From contig NZ_OY775906.1 of assembly GCF_963675065.1 (NCBI RefSeq), positions 288,001 to 352,000 of the forward strand: a DNA stretch of 64,000 nt. Direction: 5' to 3'. The notes under the pieces were generated by a model, which saw only the letters and a program-made list of their open reading frames with translations, made no database searches and was not told the origin of the DNA. Source of the stretch: an uncultured Draconibacterium sp. GTDB taxonomy: Bacteria; Bacteroidota; Bacteroidia; Bacteroidales; Prolixibacteraceae. The position numbers were made by a program, and so were the translations under genes. Below are positions 17,386 to 26,140 of this stretch, piece after piece; within the stretch, counting starts at the first letter, position 1; every line of letters begins with the position of its first letter.

Positions 17386-18369
17386 ATGACAAATATAACC
17401 AACATCAGTCTTGATTCAATCGAATTTCCAGAGCCCATAATGGTTTCAGTCAATGGTGTAGAGCTCGAAGTATTTGAAGCAGGTATGCAAAATGCTGATA
17501 ATCCGATTATACTCTGTCATGGTTTTCCGGAGCACGCATTCTCCTGGAGGTATCAAATCCCGGCACTTGTCGCAGCTGGTTATCATGTCATTGTACCAAA
17601 CCAAAGAGGTTATGGAAACTCATCCAGACCAACCGAAGTAACAAGTTACGATATACAACATTTAACTGGTGACCTTGTAGCATTACTCGATTATTATGGG
17701 TATCAGAATGCTACTTTCGTTGGCCATGATTGGGGAGCAAATGTAGTCTGGAATCTCGCTCTATTACATCCTGAGCGGGTACGTAGAGTGATAAACATGG
17801 CTTTACCTTATCAGGAGAGAGGTGAAAAACCATGGATTGAGTTTATGGAAGAAGTATTTGGTGAAGACTTTTATTTCGTTCACTTTAACAGACAACCGGG
17901 AGTGGCAGATCGTATATTGGAAAATCATACTTCTCAGTTTTTTCGTAATCTGTTTCGCAAGAATGTTCCTCCTGCACCTCCTGAGCCTGGAATGTCAATG
18001 ATTAATCTTGCAAGAGCAACTAACCCACTTGGTGAGCCTATATTGAAGGATAACGAACTGTCTGTTTTCGCTTCTGCTTTCAAGTCATCAGGTTTTACAG
18101 GGAGTATAAATTGGTACAGAAACCTTGACCGTAATTGGCATTTAATGGCAAACATCAAACCAATCATTAAACAACCGACATTGATGATATATGGGGACAG
18201 AGATATGATTCCTGAGTCTCAAAGCTTATACGATTTCGCACCAAATTTAGATGTGGTTAACCTGGATTGTGGTCATTGGATTCAACAAGAGAAACCAGAG
18301 GAAACAAACCTTGCAATTTTAAAATGGTTGGAGCGGCAGAATTATGTAGAGGATTCAGATAAAAATTAA
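17386..18369 (+). CDS. Alpha/beta hydrolase, epoxide hydrolase-like
   Basis: 327 residues. Oxyanion-hole HGFPEH (45-50), nucleophile elbow VGHDWGANVVW with Asp115 in place of Ser, the hallmark of epoxide hydrolases and haloalkane dehalogenases. A lid region has SINWYRNLDRNW, with a Tyr fitting the epoxide-activating tyrosine. The acid lies in GDRDMIPESQ and the catalytic His in DCGHWIQQEKPEE. It would open epoxides to diols in the cytosol; the substrate is unknown. First gene of a run (hydrolase, acetyltransferase, nitroreductase, SDR) behind the GAAC promoter module, suggesting detoxification of reactive organic compounds. Confidence 0.85.
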   Translation: MTNITNISLDSIEFPEPIMVSVNGVELEVFEAGMQNADNPIILCHGFPEHAFSWRYQIPALVAAGYHVIVPNQRGYGNSSRPTEVTSYDIQHLTGDLVALLDYYGYQNATFVGHDWGANVVWNLALLHPERVRRVINMALPYQERGEKPWIEFMEEVFGEDFYFVHFNRQPGVADRILENHTSQFFRNLFRKNVPPAPPEPGMSMINLARATNPLGEPILKDNELSVFASAFKSSGFTGSINWYRNLDRNWHLMANIKPIIKQPTLMIYGDRDMIPESQSLYDFAPNLDVVNLDCGHWIQQEKPEETNLAILKWLERQNYVEDSDKN

Positions 18370-18397
18370 ATCATATAAAAAGGCTTACAACAAAATA

Positions 18398-19135
18398 TTG
18401 ACAGCTATGGATTTAATGAAAACAAATACAGAGAATTTAACAAACCTGTGGGCAACGGTTGGGCAAAAAACGAATACGTTACATACTACCAACAATATCA
18501 ATTATTGCGCAGTTAATTATTCCGAGTGGCCGAACAGGTTGTGGTTTACAAATAATGTGAATGCCCCCATGATAGAAAGAGCAAGAGAGATTCTTCTACA
18601 ATCAAAAGTGCCAATAAAAGTATCAACGTGGCATAGCACAGATTTAGATGACGAGTTGTTCGCTCAAAACAATTTTGTTCAATCGTCAGAACAAGCAGGA
18701 ATGACAGTACAACTTACAACCGAATTTGAATCTGACCCGGGCATTCAATTTCGGAAGGTTACCACACAAAAGCAGGCTACTCTCTGGGCCGAATTATTCC
18801 GACATTCATTTGGTTATACGATCAGCCGCGATGTAATTCTTCAAAGTTCAGCAGTAGTGAATTATTTTGCCTGTTATTGCAATAATTCTCCGGTTGGTGT
18901 CTGCCTTTTATTTCACAACAATTCGCAGGTAATCGGTATTCACTCAATGGGTATTATTCCCGAAATGAGACGAAGGAGGTTTGCCGAGGATATTTTACGA
19001 AAAATACTTACGAACTCTAAACGGCTGGGATTTAGTTATGCTGTTTTGCAAGCCTCGAAAATGGGCAAACCGCTTTACAGCAAATATGGATTTACAGAAG
19101 AATTTACAATGAAAAATTATCAACTTAAAGATTAA
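18398..19135 (+). CDS. GNAT-family N-acetyltransferase
   Basis: 245 residues. The C-terminal ~110 form the GNAT core: VGVCLLFHNNSQVIGIHSMGIIPEMRRRRFAEDILRKIL, where the RRRRFA stretch is the acetyl-CoA loop (usually Q/RxxGxG/A), then YAVLQASKMGKPLYSKYGF at the end. The N-terminal half (INYCAVNYSEWPNRLWF) is a second, degenerate GNAT-like lobe. The acceptor is unknown. It starts 28 bases after the hydrolase and is followed after 5 bases by the nitroreductase, so it is probably part of the same transcript. Confidence 0.75.
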   Translation: MTAMDLMKTNTENLTNLWATVGQKTNTLHTTNNINYCAVNYSEWPNRLWFTNNVNAPMIERAREILLQSKVPIKVSTWHSTDLDDELFAQNNFVQSSEQAGMTVQLTTEFESDPGIQFRKVTTQKQATLWAELFRHSFGYTISRDVILQSSAVVNYFACYCNNSPVGVCLLFHNNSQVIGIHSMGIIPEMRRRRFAEDILRKILTNSKRLGFSYAVLQASKMGKPLYSKYGFTEEFTMKNYQLKD

Positions 19136-19140
19136 AAGTC

Positions 19141-19800
19141 ATGGAATTAATAAAGAATTTAGAATGGCGCTATGCCACAAAAAAGTTTGATCCCGAAAAG
19201 AAAATTGGTACTTATGAATTAGATAAATTGAAGAGAGCCATACAGTTGTCTGTATCTTCATATGGCCTTCAATTTTACAAAGTGCTAATTATAGAGGATT
19301 TGGAAATTCGAAAGCAATTGAAGCCTGTTTCATGGGACCAAAACCAAATTACAGATGCCTCGCATTTATTTGTGTTTTGTAATTATAACAAAGTGAAAAA
19401 GGAGGATATTGATGCATTTATTCGCTTAACAGCAAATACCAGAAATATTGATTACAACGATTTAAGAGGGTATGGAGATTTTATCGAAACAAAACTGAAC
19501 GAGAAAACAAAAGCTCAACTAACCAACTGGCTGGAACGACAACCGTATCTGGCATTAAGCACACTTTTAATGGCTTGTGCCGAATTGGGAATCGATGCGT
19601 GCCCAATGGAAGGATTTGAACCGGAAAAGTACAATGAAATTCTGGGATTGAAGGAAAAGGGATTAAATGCATGTGTTATTGCCTCCGTTGGTTACCGTCA
19701 CGAATCAGATCGATCTCAACATCTTTCAAAAGTCAGAAAACCTATGAACCTGCTTTTTGAAGAGATCAAACAAATACAAACAGAACTTCTTCTAGTTTAA
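19141..19800 (+). CDS. Nitroreductase family NAD(P)H oxidoreductase (NfsB-like)
   Basis: 219 residues, a typical length. The start LEWRYATKKFDPEKKI is the conserved FMN-phosphate binding opening, followed by SVSSYGLQFYKVLIIED (PSSxxLQPW-like) and, near 140-160, ALSTLLMACAELGIDACPMEGFEPEKYNEILGL, the family's FMN/NADPH region. It reduces quinones, nitro groups or enones with FMN as cofactor. It lies 5 bases after the acetyltransferase and 27 before the SDR gene. Cytosolic. Confidence 0.88.
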   Translation: MELIKNLEWRYATKKFDPEKKIGTYELDKLKRAIQLSVSSYGLQFYKVLIIEDLEIRKQLKPVSWDQNQITDASHLFVFCNYNKVKKEDIDAFIRLTANTRNIDYNDLRGYGDFIETKLNEKTKAQLTNWLERQPYLALSTLLMACAELGIDACPMEGFEPEKYNEILGLKEKGLNACVIASVGYRHESDRSQHLSKVRKPMNLLFEEIKQIQTELLLV

Positions 19801-19827
19801 AAGTTACATTTCAGGTTACATTTGATC

Positions 19828-20487
19828 ATGAAAACGATAATAATTAGCGGTAGCAGCAGAGGAATCGGAATGGCTTTGACTAAAAAACTCTTATCTCGCA
19901 ATGACGTAGAAATCATAGGGACGTCAACCTCAGGAAAGAACAGTTTGCAAGATGATTATTTTCGATGTTTGCCATTAAAATTGGAAGATAAAAATTCTAT
20001 TGAAGAGTTTGCCAAGCTAATTGAGAATAAGAAAATCGATTACCTGGTTAACAATGCAGGTGTTCTGATGGATGATTGGAATGAATCTAAAATTGATTTC
20101 CAAAATTTGTTAAAGACCTTTGAAATAAACCTCTTTGGAACAATTCGATTTACCGAAGCTTTGTTATCGCAGTTTAATCCTGGTGCACATATCGTTAATG
20201 TCACATCCGAATGGGGATCATTCAGTGAAAAGAATTTCGATGAATTTCTGCCTCATTATAAGATGTCGAAAGCTGCATTGAATATGTACACCAAACTGCT
20301 TGCTGAACGATTGAAGAGTAAGCAGATAAAGGTTTCTGCACTTGATCCGGGTTGGGTAAAAACAGATATGGGCGGAATGCAGGCCTCAAGAACAAGTGAT
20401 GAAGTTGCAAATGAATTACTGAATCTACTCGAAGGTGATTATGAAACAGGAAAATTCTGGCATCGGGGAAAGATCAGGAAGTGGTGA
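19828..20487 (+). CDS. Short-chain dehydrogenase/reductase (SDR)
   Basis: 219 residues from the ATG at 19828; the upstream TTG at 19822 is a poorer start. Nucleotide-binding motif SGSSRGIGMALTKKL, then NNAGVLMDDW, and the active-site Tyr-Lys in HYKMSKAAL with Ser in NVTSEWGS. The C-terminal DPGWVKTDMGG segment is typical. NAD(P)-dependent oxidation or reduction of an alcohol or carbonyl; substrate unknown. Last gene of the 17386-20487 run. Confidence 0.85.
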   Translation: MKTIIISGSSRGIGMALTKKLLSRNDVEIIGTSTSGKNSLQDDYFRCLPLKLEDKNSIEEFAKLIENKKIDYLVNNAGVLMDDWNESKIDFQNLLKTFEINLFGTIRFTEALLSQFNPGAHIVNVTSEWGSFSEKNFDEFLPHYKMSKAALNMYTKLLAERLKSKQIKVSALDPGWVKTDMGGMQASRTSDEVANELLNLLEGDYETGKFWHRGKIRKW

Positions 20488-20506
20488 TCGGGATTTTGTT
20501 GTGCGG

Positions 20507-20551
20507 AATTATAATTCGGGGCGCTTACGATATTCTGCAGCTATACTTTTG
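20507..20551 (+). promoter_or_regulatory. Promoter module, GAAC type, partial (copy A)
   Basis: AATTATAATTCGGGGC followed by TACTTTTG (20544-20551). The block aligns with the proximal half-site of modules D, B and C (29 bases from the C of the half-site to the end of the -7 box, as in D), but no second half-site is found 21 bp upstream. It now faces only decayed sequence and a 47-codon frame. Confidence 0.45.
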
Positions 20552-20580
20552 TAAAAAACTTAAACAACCAGATTAAAGGA

Positions 20581-20724
20581 ATGGTTAGCGAAATGTCAAA
20601 CAGAAATGGAAGTGTTGCTCTAATGGTGTTATTACTTTTTACTAAATTTTTCGCCACTGCAAGTTCCGACCAGGAAAAAGGGGATCGTAATACCAGAATT
20701 CATACTTATATAAAAAAGGGATAA
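20581..20724 (+). CDS. Small open frame with signal-like N-terminus (possible gene remnant)
   Basis: 47 codons from ATG. MVSEMSNRNG is followed by a hydrophobic segment SVALMVLLLFTKFFATA, then a polar tail. It lies 30 bases after promoter module A. No family is recognisable. It could be a short secreted peptide or the 5' end of a lost gene; the surrounding decay favours the second. Confidence 0.25.
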   Translation: MVSEMSNRNGSVALMVLLLFTKFFATASSDQEKGDRNTRIHTYIKKG

Positions 20725-20839
20725 CCTTTTTCAAAAAAAACATTGGAAATGTGCCAAGGAGGAAATTGCCACTGACATGAGAATTTAAAGAAAGAGTTAA
20801 AAGAACTCACATCGAATAACTAACATTAAATAATCAGAA

Positions 20840-21044
20840 ATGCCACATTTTGTAATTGATTATTCAGAGAACATTGTAAAACAAAAGTCGTCGAACGACA
20901 ATGCAAAAACGAAATTTGTCTGAAAGAATTATCGCTGAATTGAAAAAGATGTTCCCGGATGTCCCGTTTATGTCAATCAATATTCGGGATTTTGAAAAAG
21001 CTACGTTTTGTAACAAATCAATGATTAAAGAAAAAAGTTTATAG
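20840..21044 (+). pseudogene. Remnant of a 5-carboxymethyl-2-hydroxymuconate isomerase-like (tautomerase superfamily) gene
   Basis: The start MPHFVIDYSENIVKQ is the N-terminus of the CHMI family, with catalytic Pro2. The frame stops after 27 codons. A second frame from 20900 reads LSERIIAELKKMFPDVPFMS and INIRDFEKATFCNKSMI, matching the C-terminal part of the same family. The middle ~60 codons are deleted with a frame change, so the gene is dead. Confidence 0.55.
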
Positions 21045-21173
21045 TAATCTATATATTTCAAGAAAAATAAAGAAAGGAATTACACTTGTAGAACTAAATG
21101 ATGTAATTAAACAAATAGGATATGAATCTGAAATAATTAAATATTAGATTATCTTGCGATTGCCTTAAAATTA

Positions 21174-21205
21174 AAGACTGCCATTTTCGGCAGTCTTCTT
21201 TATTT
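21174..21205 (+). terminator. Rho-independent terminator
   Basis: AAGACTGCC (21174-21182) and GGCAGTCTT (21189-21197), loop ATTTTC, followed by CTTTATTTT. It ends the decayed stretch 20488-21170. Confidence 0.75.
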
Positions 21206-21290
21206 TGGTCAAATTGGACAAAGAAATCCTAAACATTTACCAAAGGTATGATGTTTTAACAGCATCGCTATCAGTAAACTAATTTATCAA

Positions 21291-22454
21291 ATGCAATTTT
21301 TGGTATTATTAAATTTTGCGGCTGCCATTCAAGGCCTGTTTTTAACTTACATTATTGCTCACAACCGTTTAAAAGACACTAAATCGGTAGTTTTGGGTTT
21401 GCTAACATTTGTGCTATCCTTGAGTCTTTTAGGAGGTATCTATGGAATGTCGGGGTTTTATAAAAGCTTTCCGCATTTCACGAATGTTGCCGATCCGATG
21501 TTCTTACTTTACGGGCCACTTCTTTTTATCTACATTTTTGTGCTCACTCAAAACCGTTTACCACGAAATTATGTATTACACGGGCTGCCGTTTCTAATTT
21601 ACATTATTTCATTTATTCCTTTGTATTTGAAGAGTGCCGAAGAGAAGATTGAATGGGCCGAATATATTTTCTTAAACGATCATGTGCCGTTAAAAGGTTT
21701 GCTAATGCAGTTGCTGCGGGTAGTACATATTTCAATTTATATTGTACTCAGTCTGGTGGCGGTAAAAAATTACCAAACAAAGATTAAGGATAATTTCTCC
21801 GACATCGAAAAAATTTCGTTAAATCAAGCAAAAAATATACTTTATTTCTTTTTGTTTGCACTTGTTGTGGCCTGTATCTCATTTGTTTTTGGTTATGTAC
21901 TTTCCTACAGTTTTAGCTTGTCGAATAATATTATCGGGCTGGTTATCGGCATAATTATTTTTGCATTGGCTTATTCTACCTGGAATAAAAAAAATATTCA
22001 GGAAATGGTTGCATCGAAAGGGGGCGATAAAACAGAAAAACCAATTGAGGCTCCTCAAAAAACTAAAGGACGAAGCGTATTTGTGCTAACCGAGGAACAA
22101 TTGGAAGAATATGGGGGCAGGCTTGAAACAGCTATCGAAGAAGAGAAAGTTTATACCGAGAATGAATTATCTTTAGCCGAATTGAGTAAAAAAATAAATA
22201 TACAGGCCTACCAGTTATCTGAATTAATAAGCCGGCTTTACAACGAATCTTTTTTCGACTTTATAAACCGGCATCGTATTGAAGAAATTAAGGCAAGAAT
22301 TGAAGATCCGGAATCAGATTCATATTCCTTACTCGGAATTGCAATGGATTCTGGGTTTAATTCAAAGTCGTCTTTTAATACCGCTTTTAAAAAATTTACC
22401 GGCCTAACACCCAGCGAGTACAGGAAACAAAAATTGGTGGAACAACATGCGTAA
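21291..22454 (+). CDS. Membrane-anchored AraC-family transcriptional regulator
   Basis: 387 residues. The N-terminal ~235 contain about seven hydrophobic segments (FAAAIQGLFLTYIIAH, SVVLGLLTFVLSLSLLGGIY, MFLLYGPLLFIYIFVL, and so on to IIGLVIGIIIFALAYS), a known 7-TM sensor arrangement in Bacteroidota. A cytosolic linker leads to an AraC HTH at ~285-385: LSLAELSKKINIQAYQLSELI, then LLGIAMDSGFNSKSSFNTAFKKFTGLTPSEYRK. It is a one-component membrane sensor whose ligand is unknown. The next gene starts 27 bases on and ends in a very similar HTH, so the two probably act together or are derived from one another. Confidence 0.88.
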   Translation: MQFLVLLNFAAAIQGLFLTYIIAHNRLKDTKSVVLGLLTFVLSLSLLGGIYGMSGFYKSFPHFTNVADPMFLLYGPLLFIYIFVLTQNRLPRNYVLHGLPFLIYIISFIPLYLKSAEEKIEWAEYIFLNDHVPLKGLLMQLLRVVHISIYIVLSLVAVKNYQTKIKDNFSDIEKISLNQAKNILYFFLFALVVACISFVFGYVLSYSFSLSNNIIGLVIGIIIFALAYSTWNKKNIQEMVASKGGDKTEKPIEAPQKTKGRSVFVLTEEQLEEYGGRLETAIEEEKVYTENELSLAELSKKINIQAYQLSELISRLYNESFFDFINRHRIEEIKARIEDPESDSYSLLGIAMDSGFNSKSSFNTAFKKFTGLTPSEYRKQKLVEQHA

Positions 22455-22481
22455 AACATGTATCTTATAATTTTGTAACAA

Positions 22482-24281
22482 ATGAACGAAACACCCTCAA
22501 GGGAAAAAACATTAGCCGTACTTCCGTTTGTAAACATGAGCGGAAGTGAAGAAATGGAATATTTCAGCGATGGGATTACCGAAGAAATTATTAATGCACT
22601 TGCCAGTATTCCGCAATTAAAAGTTACATCACGAACTTCATCGTTCTTTTTCAAAAATAAAAATATTCCCATCAGGCAAATTGCCAACGAACTAAATGTT
22701 AGCACCATTCTTGAAGGAAGCGTTCGGCTGGCGGCTAAAACCATCCGAATTACTGCGCAGCTGGTTCATGCCGAAGAAGATTTTCATTTTTGGTCAGAAA
22801 CCTGGGACCGCAAACTGGAGAATATTTTTGAAATTCAGGATGAAATTAGTTTGTTAATTGCTGACAAACTGCGCGAGCAATACGGCCACTTCGAGATTCA
22901 GGATCATTTGGTTGAAAAGAAAACCGACAATTTAGATGCTTACGAGTATTTTCTGAAAGCCCGTTTTCATTTTAATAAATGGAATCCGGTGGATGCAAAA
23001 AAAGCAATTGAGCTATATGAACAAGCTATTGCACTTGATCCGAAACATACCGATTCGTATGTTGGTTTGTCGGATGCCTACAGCTTTTTTGCGGTTACCG
23101 AGTTGATGCCCAAAGAAGAGGCTTGGCAAAAATCGCGGGAATACATGGACAAGGCATTTGCGCTAAATCCGGAAAATGCCGGGGTACATTATTTACTGGC
23201 CAATTATTCTTTCTTTTACGACGCCAATTTTCAGCAAGCAGCTAAACATGCTTTAAAAGCAGTGGAATTGAAACCAAACTACCCCGAAGCACATCAATTT
23301 AATTCCTTGCTATACCTGATTTCAGGTAATATTGAAAAATCAAAACATCATCTCGAAACAGCTCATCGCATTGATCCGTTGTCGCAGGAAACCCTGTTTT
23401 ACAGGGCATATTTCCATTATCGCACGGAAGATTATAAAAATGCCCTAACGCTTTTTAACGAAGCGCTGGATAAAAATCCGCACAACGTTCCGGCTTTTGT
23501 AGTGCGCAGTTATTGTTTGCTGAAACTGGAAAAGTTTGAAGAAGCTATTGCGTTTCTTGAAAATATGCCAGAAGATATTGTTATACAGGATGAACGTTTA
23601 GGCTTACTGTGTCTGGCCTATATTTTGAAAAGAGATAAAACGGGAACGGAAAAATACCTGGAGCGTTTAAGGCAGGAAGCCCAGAAACCAAGTTCATTTC
23701 AAGCGCATTCTTATTTATTTGTGGCTTATGCCTGCATGAAAAAGAATGACGAGGCATTTTCGTGGCTGGCTCACGCAATAAAGCTGAAATCGTCTGTTTT
23801 ATTACTCAATTTTACCGATCCTTTGGTAAACTATTTAAAGACCGATCCACGGTATAAAAAGTACATTCAAGAACTCTATCATCAAACAGAAATACCTGTA
23901 AAAAAGACATCAACAAAACCTCCTTTATTGGATAATGAAACCGCTGTTGCCTACCTCGATAAATTGACTCAGTTTATTACAGAAGAGGAGCCTTTTCTTA
24001 TTCCTAACCTGTCACTCCGTTCGTTAGCCGACCTGGTGGAAATTCATCCGAATAAACTTTCGTGGGTGTTAAACGAACGAGTTGGCAAGAACTTCAACGA
24101 ATTTATCAACCATTACCGAATTGAATATTTTAAACAACTGGCTCTTGATCCAAAAAATAATCATATTTCGTTATTAGGGTTGGCATATGAAAGTGGCTTT
24201 AATTCGAAAACTGTTTTTAATACCTATTTTAAAAAAGAAGTAGGGTTGACACCAAAAGAATTTCTGAAGCAAAACGAGTAA
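22482..24281 (+). CDS. TolB-N-like/TPR/AraC-HTH fusion regulator
   Basis: 599 residues in three parts. Residues ~8-140 are the domain found before TPRs in adenylate-cyclase-like regulators (KTLAVLPFVNMSGSEEMEYF, SDGITEEIINALASIPQLKV, ILEGSVRLAAKTIRITAQLV). Residues ~145-470 are repeated TPRs (AYEYFLKARFHFNKWNPVDA, AIELYEQAIALDPKHTDSYV, ALTLFNEALDKNPHNVPAFV). Residues ~505-599 are an AraC HTH (LSLRSLADLVEIHPNKLS, LLGLAYESGFNSKTVFNTYF). No TM segment, so it is cytosolic. It forms a probable operon with the membrane AraC regulator upstream. A role as a protein-interaction-controlled activator is inferred. Confidence 0.82.
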   Translation: MNETPSREKTLAVLPFVNMSGSEEMEYFSDGITEEIINALASIPQLKVTSRTSSFFFKNKNIPIRQIANELNVSTILEGSVRLAAKTIRITAQLVHAEEDFHFWSETWDRKLENIFEIQDEISLLIADKLREQYGHFEIQDHLVEKKTDNLDAYEYFLKARFHFNKWNPVDAKKAIELYEQAIALDPKHTDSYVGLSDAYSFFAVTELMPKEEAWQKSREYMDKAFALNPENAGVHYLLANYSFFYDANFQQAAKHALKAVELKPNYPEAHQFNSLLYLISGNIEKSKHHLETAHRIDPLSQETLFYRAYFHYRTEDYKNALTLFNEALDKNPHNVPAFVVRSYCLLKLEKFEEAIAFLENMPEDIVIQDERLGLLCLAYILKRDKTGTEKYLERLRQEAQKPSSFQAHSYLFVAYACMKKNDEAFSWLAHAIKLKSSVLLLNFTDPLVNYLKTDPRYKKYIQELYHQTEIPVKKTSTKPPLLDNETAVAYLDKLTQFITEEEPFLIPNLSLRSLADLVEIHPNKLSWVLNERVGKNFNEFINHYRIEYFKQLALDPKNNHISLLGLAYESGFNSKTVFNTYFKKEVGLTPKEFLKQNE

Positions 24282-24439
24282 ATTAAAAGCATTCAATTAC
24301 CACTTTAGAAAATTGTCCCTCCACTAACAATGTTTGTCCATTTTGCAACAGTTGAATTCGCTTCAATTTTGTACTGTCAATAATGACATAGAACATTCGA
24401 ACAGTAAAAAATAGAAAACTTCGTAACAATAGCATTTTA

Positions 24440-24810
24440 TATCCCAACACGAGAAGAAGTATCTGCCACAAACCAGGAGATTTTTGATGCATTAACGAAA
24501 GCATTGGGTTTTGTCCCGAATCTTTATGCAACAATCGCTTATTTTGATAATGGTTTAAAGCCTTTTTGGGATTATAGAAATGCCACAACATCATTGTCGA
24601 ACAAGGAAAAAAAAAGCAGTAACCCTAGTTGTTAGCCAGGTAAATGGTTGTATTTATTGCCTTAGTGCCCATACGGTATTAGGTAAAATGAATGGCTTTA
24701 CTGACGAGCAACTATTAAAAATTCGTAATGCAAAAAGCGAAAATGCAAAGCTAAATGCCCTGGTAAAATTGGCAGCAGATTTCACTAAAAAAACAACATT
24801 GAATGCATAA
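24440..24810 (+). pseudogene. AhpD/carboxymuconolactone decarboxylase-like peroxidase gene, frameshifted
   Basis: Reading from 24440 in one frame gives IPTREEVSATNQEIFDALTK, then ALGFVPNLYATIAYFDNG and SLSNKEK. The frame is then broken in the A-run at 24604-24613 and continues as AVTLVVSQVNGCIYCLSAHT, which contains the CxxC-His motif of AhpD-like peroxidases. It ends early at TTLNA after ~120 codons, where the family has ~180. Both the frameshift and the truncated 3' end indicate a dead gene. Confidence 0.75.
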
Positions 24811-24956
24811 CTAAACCATATAACATTTGAAATGTTACAAATACAATGAAATAGGAATTCGTGCATTATTATTTTCAGCCTTTTAGTCTGGGGTATAAAC
24901 CCCTGGAAGTAATGTTTCAAAGATTCAACAAGGTTCATAATTGCTTTTGTTTCTAA

Positions 24957-25946
24957 ATGAATTACATCTCAAAAAATCTATATCAGAAAATGATAAATCA
25001 TGCTTTTTATGAAGGCATGACCAGGGACGACTTCGTTGATTTACCAACATCCATTGATTCGATCGACAATATCCAGGTTGTTCCGGCAAATCACTTTTTT
25101 GAGCTTCACGAGCTATTAGATAAAAAGTTAGGCCCCGGATTTTCAGTGAGAATCGGTCAACAAATGAAAATGGAAGATTATGGAGTTTTAGGATTATCGT
25201 GGAAGACTTGCTCTTGGGCTGGTGAGATTTTTGAACGAAGTGAACGGTATTTTAAGTTGTTGTCAAACACCTATTTCTTTGAGGTTGAAAAAGATATCGA
25301 AATATCTCGTGTTTTCTTAAATCGCGAGGCTCTTCGTCGGGGTATGGAATTATCCAATGAGGCTACATTGTCTGCTACAGTTTTGGTGCTTCGGGCAATA
25401 ACAGAATCCGATATTTCTCCAGTTGAAGTTTCATTTAAACACGCTCCCCCGGAAAAACTTGACGATTATAACAAGGCTTTCAACTGTCCCATTCTGTTTA
25501 ATCAAACGCAAAACTACATTGCATACAAAAAGGAAGATTTGGATAGGAGGACCGCAAAAGCTGATGAAAGCATTCACAAGTTTCTGGTTGAAAGAGTTGA
25601 AGAAGAAACAAAAGGCATTGAGTTAAGTGGGAACAAAATAGTTAATGATGTTGAGAATCTTATTCGAGATGCATTACCAAGTGGAATCCCGGGCGTTGAG
25701 CAGATAGGGCAAATAATGGGTATGAGCAGGCGTACGCTTACCCGCCGCTTATCTGAAAATGGCCTTACTTTTCGAGACCTGATTAAAAGAATCCAGGAAG
25801 AAGTTTCAAGAGACCTCCTTAAAAACCCGGAAAGAAGTATTGCTGAAATTGCTTTTGAAACCGGATTTTCAGAACAAAGTGCTTTTAGTCGTGCCTTCAA
25901 AAACTGGACGAATCAGTCTCCGGTAGAATATCGTAAAATCCAATAA
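24957..25946 (+). CDS. AraC-family regulator with arabinose-binding-type N-terminal domain (OruR/ArgR-like)
   Basis: 329 residues. The N-terminal ~190 match the 'arabinose-binding domain of AraC regulator' group: FELHELLDKKLGPGFSVRIG, MKMEDYGVLGLSWKTC, VEVSFKHAPPEKLDDYNKAF. The C-terminal AraC HTH (~240-329) includes IGQIMGMSRRTLTRRLSENG and IAEIAFETGFSEQSAFSRAF, ending QSPVEYRKIQ. Regulators of this group bind two direct half-sites; the module at 25967 directly after this gene has such repeats 21 bp apart. A decayed copy of its 3' end with the same module lies at 30607-30766, so local control of the serine hydrolase operon is a strong inference. Confidence 0.85.
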   Translation: MNYISKNLYQKMINHAFYEGMTRDDFVDLPTSIDSIDNIQVVPANHFFELHELLDKKLGPGFSVRIGQQMKMEDYGVLGLSWKTCSWAGEIFERSERYFKLLSNTYFFEVEKDIEISRVFLNREALRRGMELSNEATLSATVLVLRAITESDISPVEVSFKHAPPEKLDDYNKAFNCPILFNQTQNYIAYKKEDLDRRTAKADESIHKFLVERVEEETKGIELSGNKIVNDVENLIRDALPSGIPGVEQIGQIMGMSRRTLTRRLSENGLTFRDLIKRIQEEVSRDLLKNPERSIAEIAFETGFSEQSAFSRAFKNWTNQSPVEYRKIQ

Positions 25947-25966
25947 AAAATATCGCTGGCGCAAAG

Positions 25967-26022
25967 TGTCAAAAGATTGGCTTTTAGGGTCAAGCATTTA
26001 TCTCCTCCCCAACTTAATTTTG
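25967..26022 (+). promoter_or_regulatory. Promoter module, GTCAA type (copy G1)
   Basis: AAAGTGTCAA (TGTCAA at 25967) and TTTAGGGTCAA (GGTCAA at 25988) are 21 bp apart. TAATTTTG (26015-26022) starts 27 bases after the second half-site. The same repeats and both spacings recur at 30711-30766. It precedes the serine hydrolase gene at 26141 with a ~110-base leader. Confidence 0.65.
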
Positions 26023-26140
26023 TTTTGTGAATAATTAAGTAAGTCAAATTCAAAAAATGTGATAATAATTTGATCTGTCCGGCAGTCTACGATCGGTTAT
26101 TCCGAAAAGTCAATTATCTATCAAAAAAACAGTAATTCAA

